A stretch of DNA of 64,000 nucleotides from Nipponacmea schrenckii (taxonomy: Eukaryota > Mollusca > Gastropoda > Lottiidae): assembly GCA_030562195.1 (NCBI GenBank), contig CM060200.1, positions 11,408,001 through 11,472,000 of the forward strand, in the 5' to 3' direction. The notes under the pieces were generated by a model that was not told where the DNA came from, did not search any database, and saw only the letters and a program-made list of their open reading frames with translations. Within the stretch, counting starts at the first letter, position 1. Every line of letters begins with the position of its first letter. The position numbers were made by a program, and so were the translations under genes. Shown here one piece after another: positions 13,878 through 27,700 of this stretch.

Positions 13878-15185
13878 AACCATAAATAGTGAAATAAAAC
13901 CACCACAAACATAAATAGTGTAAAAACATCACAACCATAAGTAATGTAATAACCATCATAACCATAAGTAGTGTAAAACATCATAACCATAAATAGTGTA
14001 AAAAAAAACACAAACATTAATAGTATAAAAACATCACAACCATAAGTAATATAAAAACCATCACAACCATAAGTGTAAAACATCATAACCATAAGTAATT
14101 TAAAAACCATCACAACCATAAGTGTAAAACATCATAACCATAACTAATGTTAAAACCATCACAACCATAAGTGTAAAACATCATAACCATAAGTAATGTA
14201 AAAACCATCACAACCATAAGTGTAAAACATCATTACCATAAATAATGTAAAAACCATCACAACCATAAGTGTAAAACATCATAACCATAAATAATGTAAA
14301 AACCATCACATCCATAAGTGTAAAACATCATAACCATAAGTAATGTAAACCATCATAACCATAAGTGTAAAACATCATAACAATAAGTAGTGTAAAACAT
14401 CACAACTATAAATAGTGTAAAACCATCACAAACATACGTAATGTAAACCATCATAGCCATAAGTGTAAAACATCATAACCATAAGTAGTGTAAAACATCA
14501 CAACCATAAATAGTGTAAAAATCATCACAACCATACGTAATGTAAACCATCATAGCCATAAGTGTAAAACATCTTAACCATAAGTAATGTAAAAACCATC
14601 ACAACCATAAGTGTAAAACATCATTACCATAAATAATGTAAAAACCATCACAACCATAAGTGTAAAACATCATAACCATAAATAATGTAAAAAACATCAC
14701 AACCATAACATCACAACTATAAATAGTGTAAAACCATCACAAACATACGTAATGTAAACCATCATAGCCATAAGTGTAAAACATCATAACCATAAGTAGT
14801 GTAAAACATCACAACCATAAATAGTGTAAAAATCATCACAACCATACGTAATGTAAACCATCATAGCCATAAGTGTAAAACATCTTAACCATAAATAATG
14901 TAAAAACCATCACAACCATAAGTGTAAAACATCATTACCATAAATAATGTAAAAACCATCACAACCATAAGTGTAAAACATCATAACTATAAATAATGTA
15001 AAAAACATCACAACCATAAGTAGTGTAAAACATCACAACCATAAATAGTGTAAAAACCACCACAACCATAAGTAATGTAAACCATCATAACCTTAAGTAG
15101 TGTAAACCATCATAACCATAAGTAATGTAAACCATCATAACCTTAAGTAGTGTAAACCATCATAACCATAAGTAGAGTTAAACAT
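13878..15185. repeat. 22-27 bp minisatellite, right block
   Basis: Continuation of the array split by the LINE. Here a higher-order pattern is visible: a short unit ('ccataagtgtaaaacatcat') alternates with a longer one ('ccataagtaatgtaaaaacc'), giving a period of about 48-49 bp. A block of about 180 bp beginning 'cacaactataaatag' occurs at 14401 and again at 14712 (offset 311 bp), a local duplication within the array. Confidence 0.95.
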
Positions 15186-18100
15186 AATTATCTGACAGTT
15201 ATGAACATTAACCCATCTGGTATCTGACAGGTAGACATACACATAAGAAAAATTGTCAATATTTATCATAAGATAACCTATTACGTAGCTACTGTACAAC
15301 TATTGCATTTATCTGATATCTGACCTTTTACTGTGTAAACTATGTGATAAATATATCACATAATGTATATTTCTTAAATTAAAAACGTTTTCGTCCGACG
15401 CCATGCTTTGTCACCCACTTCCTTCTTCGTGGATCCAGACCCTTTATTGTATTCATTTCTGACTAACCTCTGATTATGTACTAAATGGGACCGGACTAAC
15501 TATTAATAAGGAATTTCTACCACGTTACCAGACTTCATCACCATCAAAACTATAGAAAGTGCGAATATTGTGAAGTCATCTGAAGAAATTCCAATATAGG
15601 GAAAGACCTCCCAAATAGTGTCTGGGAGAATTCGATTCATTCATTTGGTACCAATTTATATGCACACGTCTAGGGAGCAATGCATTTCTTTTCCGGTGTC
15701 GTTACTTTTGTTTAGGTCAGAGGAAGTCTATTCACTTTAGTCAAATATTTGAACAATGTGTTAGTAATAGACCTAGAAGACATCAAAGTGCATGAACAGC
15801 ACCAAAAATCTGACAAGTACTAAGTTTAACATGTAACTTTCTCGGCTTATTATAAATAAACATAGGAGACATTAAACGCTGAATCAAAGGTGTGGTTCTA
15901 GAATTACTAATTATATTTTATAGCTACTGTTGCAACATTCTGTCGTCTTATCATGATATTCTTTAAGTTTCTGTCACGTAGTTACATCAAAAAAATTACG
16001 CTGGGTTCTTTTGTTAGAGGCGAGATATACTAATCGGTCTGGAAAACCAGATGCCACTATGCAACTACGATTGTCTGTCTCTTGAAAGAAACGAAAATAG
16101 AAGTCTTTTGTAGTCGGTTCTGTTTTTCTTTTCATAGATAACCATTAATTTGAAACATTTTGATATGCTGCTATTAATTCTATCCAAACTTACATCTTTC
16201 CATAAGTGGGTAGGCTTACAAAACAATTTTAAGATTTCGATATTCAGACTAACATTAAAAAAAGGTTATTAATTCCATCAATGCAAAATAACACACGGCT
16301 CTGTAAATATGAACATGTCGACAGTGGCATTCCTAGTATATACATCTGCCATTTGTGAAGGTAATACCGAATATTCAACTGCATTTTGATTCTATCTGAA
16401 ACTATTAAATCTGTTACATTTTATTCTTTAAGATCCACCCTAATGCAAAGGTGAATATTCCGGAGATGAGTAACGCTAGATACATGATTCTCAGATGACT
16501 TGTGAAATGAAATAGCAAACAAGTATTGAAGAAATGCGCTACAAATATGGAATTTTACATATGCTTAAAGGACGTTAGTCAAAATTTTAATCAATTTAAT
16601 ATTTTCAAAATACAGTATATTATTCCATTAGAAGCACAACATGAAAGATAACCAATGAAAATTTTTAAAACTCTATAGACATCAATGTATGAACCTTTTC
16701 TGACAAAACTGAGTTTTTTCTATCACTACGAGACTTGCATGGTAATTTTTGCATTAAGATAGTTTGTCATCTTTCGTGAGTTATTGTATCCGTCACACCG
16801 CTAATGCGAATGCTGGGAAATACCTTCATTTTCAAGGGCATTAAAACCTTAGAAGATCACTCACTGGCGTAAACCTAGACCCATGGCATTATTTGGTATA
16901 AGCATGCCGTTAAAGTGAAATCCAATATTTTCAATGTTTCCAATGATAACATTTTAAGTTGTAATAGATTTGGAACCGACACGGCTTCGGTGTATTATTG
17001 TTTTCTTTCTTTCACAATACATCATGCTTATTACAGAACAAATGCAGTTAGTTATTGAACTATACAACTGGGAGTACGTGCGAAGCTGATGCATTATTTC
17101 ATCATTTATTTCAGTGTATCTATATTGATAAATCTATATAGCGATAAACCGGAAATACCACAAAACCGATGCATCAGCTGATTTCATTGTGCATGTCCTT
17201 TACAATGAGTATATAATCCCGATCATATTCGAAAGTTGGGTTGAACGTATCGGGTAGAATTTATGACAGCTGATGACGGAGACAGGAAAATTTGACATGT
17301 GATTTTCATTGGTATGGGTAAGGTAACCGCGGAACAATAGTCTATAGGATAAATACTTACTAAGTAATAGCATTGTATTCGTTTAACTATTGGCTGTTTA
17401 AGAAAAGAATAACCCTCGTATATAAGAATAAGAAAATACCTAAAACACATTTTCTTTATTTTTCGACAGTGTTGGGCCACATGTTGTAGAAGAAAAGGCA
17501 AAGGAATGGTGAAATAGGCTAGAGGAAGGGATATTAATGTGTGTGTGATTTTGTAACAAGGAATAATTTGTTATACGGATACATGAAAGTTGTCAAAAAT
17601 TTGAATAATTGGAATAGCTGATCACAAAGATAGCTTGGCGAGGTGAGGTAAGTGCAGTTTCATTTCACTTTTTTTATTTACACTTTCACACCTTTTTAAA
17701 AAAAAAATTGTTTAAATAAGTATTTTACACCCCTGCTTAAAACAATATCACCAGCACTTAATTTGGTAAGATTTGAATACGAAATCCACTTATCGCATTT
17801 TTTTGTACCTAACAGAGACTATTAAAGGAAAATATGACAGAATTTTAATTTGATTCTGCACATGTGCACCAACAATGTACACTTTGAAATGTAACCTTGT
17901 CGGAGAGGTACTTGACCTAAGATTTATATTCGTACATTTTCGTATATTTGTATTTATATTGTACAAAGTTTTCTAGTAAAGTATACTTGATTTGCACCTA
18001 CAAATTAATTTTCCCATTAATTACTTAGTAATAAATTGTAAAAATACATCAATCAAAAATACTAAATTGTGATTATTGTTATTAAATAAATTATCCTTTC

Positions 18101-19446
18101 AATGACATGGTTTTATTTCGGGTAAGGATAATTGCCACAAACTCAACTCAGTCAGACTTATAAGGTCTACAATTGTAGGGTATTTATAAAACGTGGAATG
18201 CAGATATCATTTATAAAGTTCAAATTGTATTTAAAAACTGTAAAAGCTACCCGAACTTTGTAGCTGTATTTGTATATATATATATATATATATATCTCTT
18301 TGTTAGTTCTTTCTATTAATAGTAACCACCATAAACAATTAAATTAATAAATTTATTCAATCTATGAAATTACTAATGATAATTTTCACGTCAAAGGAAT
18401 TTATAATTTATGGGATCTGTAACAACTGGCCGTTAATGTGATCATAAACATTAAGCTGTCCCGCAATTAAAGCTGTAATCATCATCTATTAAAACTAAAG
18501 GTATGTTACTGACTGGTTAATCCAAGCTCAGAAAGACAACCTATGAAAAATATGATCAATTTATTTGTAACAAATAAAGTTAGGTGTTAAACCTCGAGTC
18601 TAATTTCTCTAAAGTGCTAGTGGCCACCTCGTTGTTAGTCACAGATTCAGAGATGAACTCTGTAATCTGAAATGTCTAAGGGAGGTAATAATAAGCTAAA
18701 AGAACAATATTGGTATTATCTATATTATTGAAAGGTTGTGTAATATCACTAGGGAGTGAATATTTATTGCAAACAAGATATCAACACGAAATATTACCCT
18801 CATCCCCCATGAATTAAGTACATTGGAAGGCAATGCGCAGTTCCTCCAGATGCAGATTATTAAGGGTTATTAAGAGTTTGGCACAATAATCCTGTATAAT
18901 ATGGAACTAAAGCGTACAGTCCACATGTTTTTCTTTCTTCATCAATATTCTTTTCCTAATTTGTTCATGATCTTTAATTATTATTTTTAACGCTGTTCTA
19001 TATTTCAATTGCATTATTCATTTTCTTTAAATATGAGTAGAAATAAATACAAAGCTGTAGGCGAAAAGGCTAGGCGTAAAAGATCAGTTGGAGGGAGGCA
19101 GCCATTTCCTGTCTTTCTGCATCTCCATATCGACATAAGATCCTTTCATTTCTCTTGCAGAATAATTACTTCTATAATCTTTCAACCGCTGTTCAAATGC
19201 ACCCAACGACCGATTTGATCTCAGATTTTTATGCCTTAAAGTCCTTTGTGGAGGCGGAATGCACCATTTAAGAAAAATAAACTATTGCATATTTAGCATT
19301 TCAAGGAAATGACCTATCCATTAACACTGTTACACCCAGCATTTAGTCTCTAAATTCTGTAGTCGATGTTTTTTTAGTGAAAAGTCCGAAATCCCAACTT
19401 GGTTATGACTTAGAATTCAAATATATAAGTGTTCCACAGTTTTACC
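15186..19446. other. intergenic, nothing recognised
   Basis: About 4.3 kb of AT-rich sequence without a supported gene. Apart from a TA microsatellite (18273-18294), I see no repeat or conserved motif. Open frames (17223-17501 minus, 92 codons; 19009-19218 plus) have no recognisable domain. Confidence 0.45.
18273..18294. repeat. (TA)n microsatellite
   Basis: About eleven uninterrupted TA dinucleotides. Confidence 0.95.
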
Positions 19447-20445
19447 TGACTGATAATTTATTTGTGTTCTATTTAAAAATAAAGAAGTGTGTTTACAATC
19501 TTGACAAGTGTTAGTGTTTTGTAGTTCTCTCTGATCAAGGCTTAGTGGTATATATTTCCATAAATCTCATTAGCTGCTAGATTTGTATATTTCCATCAAT
19601 CTCATCAGTTGTTCGAGTTGTATATTTCCATCAATCTCATCAGCTGTTCGATTTGTATATTTCCATAAAGCTCATTGACTGTTCGATTTTTATATTTCCA
19701 TAATCTCATCAGCTGCTAGATTTGTATATTTCCATAAAGCTCATTGACTGTTCGATTTTTATATTTCCATAATCTCATCAGCTGCTAGATTTGTATATTT
19801 CCATCAATCACATCAGCTGTTCGAGTTGTGTATTTCCATCAATCTCATTAGCTGTTCGATTTTTATATTTCTATAAATCTCATCAGCTGCTAGATATGTA
19901 TATTCCCATCAATCTCATCAGCTGTTCGATTTGTATATTTCTATAAATCTCATCAGCTGCTAGATATGAATATTTCTATCAATATCATCAGCTTTTAGTT
20001 TTAACTAACTGATAATTTATTTGTGTTCTATTTAAAAATAAAGAAGTGTGTTTACAATCTTGACAAGTGTTAGTGTTTTGTAGTTCTCTCTGATCAAGGC
20101 TTAGTGGTATATATTTCCATAAATCTCATTAGCTGTTTGATTTGGATATTTCCATTAAGCTCATCAGCTGCTAGATTTGTATATTTCCATCAATCTCATC
20201 AGCTGTTAGATTTGTATATTTCCATAAAGCTCATTAACTGTTCGATTTGTATATTTCCATCAATCACATCAGCTTTTCGAGTTGTATATTTCCATCAATC
20301 TCATCAGCTGTTCGATTTGTATATTTCTATAAATCTCATCAGCTTTTAGATTTGTATATTTCTATAAATCTCATCAGCTTTTAGATTTGTATATTTCCAC
20401 CGATCTCATCAGCTATTAGATTTGCATATTTATGTTTTATAGTTC
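19447..20445. repeat. 36-bp minisatellite with a 559-bp internal duplication
   Basis: Two parts with the same layout. A unique leader of about 95 bp ('tgataatttatttgtgttct...') is followed by copies of a 36-bp unit (tgtatatttccatcaatctc then atcagctgttcgattt). The leader at 19451 recurs at 20010, an offset of 559 bp, so leader plus array were duplicated together. Units vary at 'atcaat/ataaat' and 'ctgttcg/ctgctag'. Confidence 0.9.
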
Positions 20446-21415
20446 TATCTGATAGTATTATATATTTTAACTATTAATGACACTTTGTTGTTATTGTTAT
20501 TTTTTTGTCAGTTGGTAGTGTTAAATATTTCTTCGAATATTGTCAGTTGGTAATGTTGTATATTGCCAAAAATCTTTGTCAGTATGTTGTTATTGTTATT
20601 TTTTTCTAGCAATCTTGTCAGATGGTAGTGTTAAATATTTTTTCGAATATTGTCAGTTGGTAATGTTGTATATTTCCAAAAATCTTTGTCAGTTTGTAGA
20701 GTTAAATATTTCCACCATTCGTGTCAGTTGATAGTGTTAAATATTTCTAACTTAAATATTTCTAACAATCTTGTCAGTTGATAGTGTTCAATATTTCCAC
20801 CAATTTTGTCAGTTTCTAGTGTTCAATATTTCCACACCATTCTTGCAAGTTGATAGTGTTAAATATTTATATTTCTACCAATCTTGTCAGTTGATAGTGT
20901 AAAATATTTCCACCAATCTTGTCAGTGGGTAATGTACATTTCCAATAATTCTGTCAGTGGTAAGTGTTATATATTTTCCAATAAACCTGTCAGTGGTTGG
21001 TATTGGTATTGTTTATTGTCTATACAAAATAGTACATAGACATCAACAAAACATAATTACAAAATATCGTAAGATAGTTAGAGTTGTAAATTTTCACTAA
21101 TCCTGTCAGTGGTTAGTGGTGTTTATTTCCACTTATCCTGTCAGTGGGGAGTGTTATTTATTTTCACTAATCATGTAAGTGGTTAGTGTTGTTTATTTCC
21201 ACTAATCTTGTCAGTGGGTAGTGTTATATATTTTCCACTAATCCTGTCAGTGGTTAGTGTTGTTTATTTCCACTAATCCTGTCAGTTGGTAGTGTTATAT
21301 ATTTTCCACTAATCCTGTCAGTTGGTAGTGTTATATATTTTCCACTTATCCTGTCAGTGTTGTTTATTTCCACCTATCTGTTTGTGTCTGTGGTAGTGTG
21401 ACATATATATTTCTG
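20446..21415. repeat. diverged 35-bp minisatellite, continuation
   Basis: A related but diverged array: 'tgttaaatatttccaccaat' plus 'cttgtcagttgatag', shifting rightward to 'tgttgtttatttccactaat' plus 'cctgtcagtggttag'. The shared frame 'tatttcca-caatc-tgtcag' links it to the 36-bp units on its left. A non-repeat stretch (about 21008-21085, 'ttgtctatacaaaatagtac') interrupts it. Confidence 0.85.
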
Positions 21416-22249
21416 GTAGTGTTAGTTGTACTACCATAGTGGTACTGTCTTGTTTCTAATAATATGATCAGTTGTTTGCAATCATGTAAGCCAAATTTGT
21501 TTCGTCAGTTAGTTTATCGAACTGTCTTCAATTGTCCACAGAAAAAACGTCTCGCCATTTTAGCAAAATTGAAATATGACCAAAAGTAGTTCGCTCGTCG
21601 TACCACGTGGTAATTAGAATTGATAAAGTGTTACGAGTAGCAATGATTCGAATTTTTTGTTATATTTCTTTAGATCTTCTAAACTTAAATACGCGGCAAA
21701 TGATATTTTTCTATGGCGCGGCACACATAATGTAAAAATCCATTTTTGAGTAGAAGAATCCATGAGATTATTTCTGAAAATTCTTTTTGATATTTTCAAT
21801 TAAACGTGTTTTATGAAACTTTTTCAACCAAATGCAATTAATTACACTTTCATCCTTAAAAAACAGCAACAATCTAAAGATCGAACATATTTTGGTGTAT
21901 AACATTTCACAATTTGAATGTCAACAAATATTTTGTCCTCTACGTGACCCTGTAAATTTCTACTAGACGATATCGCAAACTATATCGTCAATATTAGTGG
22001 ATGGTATGGTTGATTGATCCAAATAACGTTGTATTATTAGTTTTTATTGAAATATCTATTCACTAAATGTTGTGTAACTAGAAAAGGCAAATTACTAGAA
22101 ATACACAAAATATGCAGAATTGTCAAGTCCAAAACGTTTACAGGTTACAACAAAGAGTTGCATTCAGTGTGCCTTTCTACCTAATCTAAAAATAGTTAGA
22201 GACGTGAAGGTACCTGGACATACACTGAAATACAAACCAGAGGTTGTAG
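21416..22249. other. intergenic, nothing recognised
   Basis: No supported feature between the minisatellite and the reverse-transcriptase-like relic. Confidence 0.4.
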
Positions 22250-22459
22250 ATTAATTATCCCCGTATAAATTTAGTTAGATTTCGGGTAAGAGGGAGATTG
22301 ATTCTCCTAGATGTACAAGGGTGGAACAAATACTTTATCATTGTGAAACGCTTTTATAAAGAACTCCAGAATGAATTCCCTAATATCTATACCAAACGTT
22401 GGGTGACTGCTTACAAAAGGAATAAAAATCTGAGTAATATTCTTGTACATGGTAGATAA
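22250..22459 (+). pseudogene. retroelement ORF relic, RT C-terminal-like
   Basis: A 69-codon stretch open between two stops and lacking a start Met. It contains GWNKYFIIVKRFYKELQNEF and KRWVTAYKRNKNLSNILVHG. The word 'YKRNKNLSNILV' recalls a conserved 'RR-xNLxDILV' block in Penelope/DIRS-like reverse-transcriptase proteins. There is no RT core, promoter or tail next to it, so I read it as a fragment. Family assignment is from memory of the motif and moderate at best. Confidence 0.4.
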
Positions 22460-22714
22460 GAACTCCCTTTCATTATCCCCCTGAAATAATCGCTTTGCAT
22501 TATTTTAATCATTGTTTTATCTTTTAAATTTTCTCCAGAAGTAAATAATTTTAATTGATGTATACTGAAATTCATAGCATAGTCTCTACTTGGTCCTGGC
22601 CTGTGCTTCTATAAGAAGCTCTTAACACCCTTAACGAGCCCTAATCATTTACTTTAAGTTTGTTTCAAATGCGATTCTTTTCTGTTTAATCTGAAAAAAT
22701 AGCGATGGCCATCG

Positions 22715-23676
22715 TTATACGCCCACATTTATGATGGCAGTCAATTTTTCCGGAGGTTGACAAGAATTATCGGTAAATGAACGATTTTTCTTGAATTTTA
22801 AATACTCTCACAATAAATTTCATCCAAATCCATCACAAAAATCAGCGCTCTATCGGGTCCACAAAGAATTAAAGATCAAGGGCAATAACTCATTTAAATA
22901 TTTTCCGATTGGTCTGATTTTTAATAGGCTTCGTCATTTGGTGATTACAAATACTCACACCAAGTTTCGTCAAAATCCATCAAGAAACCAGCTCTGTTTC
23001 GTGTCCACAAAGAATTCAAGAACAAGGGCAATAACTCATGGAAAATAATTTTTGACTTATCTGCTTTTTAATAGGATTCATCCCTGATAACTCATTTAAA
23101 TATTTTCTGATTGGTCTGATTTTTAATAGGCTTCGTCATTTGGTGATTGCTAACACTCACAATAAATTTCATTAAAATCCATCGAGAAAACAGCTCTTTA
23201 TCGTGTCCACAAAGAATTCAAGAACAAAGGCAGACGCGTTTTTAAGAACAGGGGCATATTAAATATTTTTCGATTAATCTGATTTCAATATGGTTCATCC
23301 TCAGGTTATAAAAAAAACTCACACCAAGTATCAACAAAATCCATCAAGGATCCAGCTCTCTACTATGTCCACAAACAATTCAAGGACAAGGGCAATACCT
23401 CATAGAAAATATTTTTCGATTGGTCTGATTTTTAATATGCTTCATCCTCGGGTGATTACAAAGACTCACAGCAAGTTTCGTCAAATCCATCAAGAAACCA
23501 GCTCTCTATCGTGTCTACAAAGACTTAAAGAACAAGGGCAATAACTCATAGAAAATATTCTTTGATTGATCTGATTTTTAATAGGATTCATCTTTGTGTG
23601 ATTTTAAACACTCACACCAAATGTCATTAAAATCCATCCAAAACACCAGCTCTCTATCGTGTCCACAAAAAATTCA

Positions 23677-23707
<31 letters not shown>

Positions 23708-23749
23708 GGCGACGACTATATACACCCACATTATTGTGTGGGCGTATAA
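22715..23749. mobile_element. pearl-like / Helentron-type non-autonomous element
   Basis: Bounded by a perfect 13-bp inverted pair: TTATACGCCCACA (22715-22727) and TGTGGGCGTATAA (23737-23749). Inside are about five degenerate core repeats of about 150-195 bp. Each carries 'caccaagtttcgtcaaaatc', 'ctctatcgtgtccacaaaga' and 'caagggcaataactca' or variants. The last core runs into an (AGAC)n microsatellite (23677-23707). The right end has a hairpin CCCACA-ttattg-TGTGGG. This order (inverted ends, core array, tetranucleotide microsatellite, 3' hairpin) matches the bivalve pearl family, considered rolling-circle Helentron relatives. No transposase is encoded. An open frame at 22791-23048 is incidental. 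Confidence 0.75.
23677..23707. repeat. (AGAC)n microsatellite
   Basis: About seven AGAC units fused to the truncated last core repeat of the pearl-like element. Confidence 0.95.
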
Positions 23750-24657
23750 AAACTAATTCATATTCTTAGTGTTATAATGTTTAAATTACTTCTCAAAAAA
23801 CTCTCCATGGCTTCTAGATGACACCTTTATCAAATCATATGTATTACATTACATTGGCAATAAGGAGGAAGTCAAACTCTCTACAAAACATGTAAAGGTA
23901 TGTCGCCAGCGACAAGATTTTTCATTCTACTCCCATCTGATTTGTAAAAAACACTTGAAAGAATTTTTGAATTTCCGTCGAAAGTCATTGTTGATGGTAT
24001 TATTCACGAAAGTGTTTAGTCTCTCCGGGCCTGACTTGAAAAAGCTACAAAATGAAATACAGAGAAATGTTGATTCATATGGCCACCAGATTGAAGCGAG
24101 TTAAGAACAATAGATTACATGATGCAGTTGTATTATTCTTGCACAGAAGAAAATTATTCTAAACTTTTCAGCTATCAGTGCTCGCCAAAATTTTATGTAG
24201 ATTTGATTAGAAAGTAGCTACTGAAAATATCTGCAAGATAAGGATGCTGTTTTTCCAATGATGGAAGCTGAAGTTGAAAGAGAAAACACTAGCGATTCCG
24301 ACTATTAACTGTGCAAATTAAACCAATACACCTGCATCTAAACTAAGACATCAATTCGAAAAAGAATAAGACAAACGACCACAATTGTACTATTTACTTT
24401 TTTACTATGACAAATACAAGCAACAAGTTACAAGAAAGAAAATAAGCAAATTTACTCTTATTTTGCGAAATGGTCAATGCGTAATAACTCCATGGACTGA
24501 ATTTTTAAAAGTACATAATCAAAATTGAATTTTGGACTTGTTAATTCGTCAAAGATTCTGCTTTAGTGTTTAACTTATGCTATATTACACTCCAACGATT
24601 TATGCATCAAAATTGTTTTTCTTTTGATCTCATAATTTGTGTTTGGTTTTATTTCAG
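23750..24657. other. region upstream of collagen exon 1
   Basis: Nothing coding recognised. Just before 24658 the sequence 'ggttttatttcag' is a good splice acceptor, so the signal-peptide exon probably follows a non-coding 5' exon. I could not locate that exon or the main promoter. They may lie here or further upstream. Confidence 0.4.
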
Positions 24658-24725
24658 AGACATGTGGCCTCTGGTCTACTTTCCTACAGGATTATTGTTA
24701 TTTATTATTAGTAGTGTGACTAGTC
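24658..24725 (+). CDS. COL9A1-like: collagen exon 1: signal peptide
   Basis: ATG at 24662 (four bases of 5' UTR after an acceptor 'ttatttcag'). Encodes MWPLVYFPTGLLLFIISSVT plus S and the first base of Gln22: a short n-region, a strong hydrophobic core and a likely cut after Ser21. The donor 'gtaagt' leaves phase 1, which fits exon 2 exactly (C+AA = Gln). The link spans an 11.3-kb intron and rests on phase, signal-peptide quality and absence of a better candidate. Confidence 0.7.
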
Positions 24726-27700
24726 GTAAGTACCTTTTCAATCTTTATTTGTGGGTGGTGTTTGGTCGTTAATTATAAAAGATATATCATTTCTCGCACA
24801 GGTCGTCTGAAACCAAATGTAAATTCATATTGTATTCGCGACATAAATGTACAAGGTTAAATGAAGCTAATTTTGTGGAAAAAAAATGTCATTCACCAAC
24901 CAAACTGATTTTCAAAATGTATTCCATGTATATAACTACAACTTATTTTGTTGTCATTCATACTTAATTGCTGTCTCCGCGTAATTGCATATTTACAGAC
25001 TAAACGGTAGGAAATGCTTCACGCCCTAATCTGGCTAACAGTAGAGATATATTTTCTCTCGTCGTAAATGTCACTAAATGTCCCAACATGTTATGTTTAT
25101 CATTGACGCTTTCCTTTTTTAAACGTAAAATCGTCTAAACTTGCACCTTTTGTGCATGAATATATATGATAAAGTTTGCTCCTAACATTATGTGGTCATA
25201 ACCAATGGTGAGATGAACGAGTCACGTACCAGGTTTATCAAATCATACTGAGAATAAAGTTATTTCTTGGACTTTGATTTGGTCTATAAATACGAGTCTT
25301 CTTGAAAGCATTGCTAGTGACCAGAGAGCACTAGTTATATTTGACGTGAAAATTAGAAATACAAGCTTGTAACCATGCTTGATCCTTTTGTGAATCAGTA
25401 ACCAAAAAGTACGACATTGCTTTTAAAACAATCTAATCTTTCGATAGAAAAAATACCACTAGCTACTTTTGAACCAAAATTAAGCAACTCGGACAATAGC
25501 TCCCTTTCGCAAATAGCTATTTTCAGTAACAATTAGCGATGATCGCTTGTTTAAAGCGATTTACCTTTGTATTCTCTTTGTGGTTCTCCATGTACCCTAC
25601 TTCGCCAACTACAAATTTCAACCAAACATCGAAAAAGTCTACGATAAAGCAATATTAAGAGGTCAGGACGACATTAGGTGTCAAAGTCATAAACATATTT
25701 GGTAGAAATAAATATTTAATAGAGAAATCTAAATATCAGTTTATTCCTTTAATGACCCGAAGTCGTTGACACTTACTAAAGGTCACTGATAATGTCAACG
25801 TGACTTATAAAAACCTGAATGATTTGACTGAAATCTGGTGAACATAAAATTGAAACTGGTTGTGTTTTTCATACATCTCAATATCAAAAATAATATTTTG
25901 GTATGTCTTGTGAACAAATGTTATACAATTCATTCAATCCTTTCACAGTTTGAACCAAATTCTTTTTGAGAATTGTTTCAATAGTAACTATGAAAATACA
26001 ATTTTTCGTTAGAATTTTTTTAATATAAGCATTGGTAATTTATTTGTACCACACTACAATACATAAACAACATGACAAATGTTCTTGCTTTCTCAGAATC
26101 ATATCGGACTTAGTTGCTGGGTCTTATTCCGCATATATTCAAATTCAAGTCATGACACAGTATATACAATACATGTACCTAGAAATTGATACTGCGTCTT
26201 AGAATTAGCAGAATCCCTGTAAAATCTGGAAACTCACAAAACTATCTATTTATTGAACAACGCTTAATAAATTGATTTTAAGGATAATTTAATTTTTTTT
26301 TATTTGTCGGATTCTGTTTTTTTATTTATGACACTAGGTATGTTTTTATTGGCCAAGTTCAAAAATAAAAAAATCTTATGTTGTTTCTTGGACGCCGTGT
26401 TCCTTTAATCACCATGGAACTACTTACTTAAATCTCAGGAGTTAAATAATCTAAATATTGCAGAAACCCTTCTTAAATTAAAGATTGTAACTTCAAACGT
26501 TAACATAGAAAAATAGTTACTAATCACTTTATTGACATGGAAATTCATTATTAATAATAATAAACTTTTTATTTTACATAGGAAAGAAATAAGTCCAATA
26601 CACAAGGCACAATGGTCCTGCCTAACATCCAGCCCTTAGGGCAATACAATGGATGAAAAAAAATAAACGATACGAGAATCTTTTAACATTTAAAATACAA
26701 AATTATTAAAAATATGCACTCTATTGCACTTTCATTCATGTTCATCAATGTACATTATTCAATGAACACATGTAGGAGCTATTAAAAACGAGACAATAAG
26801 TAAATAGTCTGCAATGCGTGTCGATTATATTTAATTCTGTTAAACTCGATTGGTTTAACATGTTCATACGACACATGATTGTAGTAACTTGAAGATCTTC
26901 TTTAGATCCTTATAAATACTGTCTAGTCTATAATCTTACTACTTATTCAACACACTTTCACACATTAGTGTGATATGCAGCCACTTGATCTTTGTAAATG
27001 TAATCCGAGTCCTTAACTTTCACTAAGGCAGTTATTTATGCAGACAGTACTAGTATGTGATTTGAATGTGCTAATATGCATATATCTGGTATAATGAGCA
27101 CCGATTTCGAAGACTTTGTAGCTCAAGTGCTTCAATAGAAAGTCAAATTTGTAATGATATTTACTATCTGGTTCCTACCAATCCCGTACCATTGACCTTC
27201 GTGCCGTTTCTTCTAACAAGTAAACTTTCAACCACCAGAAGAACCCAAGATTTGACAAACCTTTACATTGTACAATAAACAGGTAACAGTGTTAAAAGTA
27301 TCGACCATCAATGACATTTTGACCCATCCAATAATAATGTTTCCATTAACTTTCATACTGGATTAAAAATTTAATCTCTGTAGCTTATTAAGTTCCCTTG
27401 GTGTGCTCATTTAAGGTGATCATAGGAAGATTGGGAAATAGTAAACTAAATATTTGGCGAGTTAAGCACTGACAGTGTGTAATATAAGACACTTTTTCCA
27501 ATTCCCATGCCTACTTGTGCAAAATCCATTAAATTGTAACGAGAGCAATCAACCTCAGCATGATGTAACCTAAAACATGACTTGAGCAAAAAGGATACCT
27601 CAGCGCAACATTGACAAAAGAAAAACACGTTTCTTCTCTTAATGATTGTTTGATAATGGCAAGCAAGAGATCAAATCAGGGCGTAACGCTGCTCAAAAAA

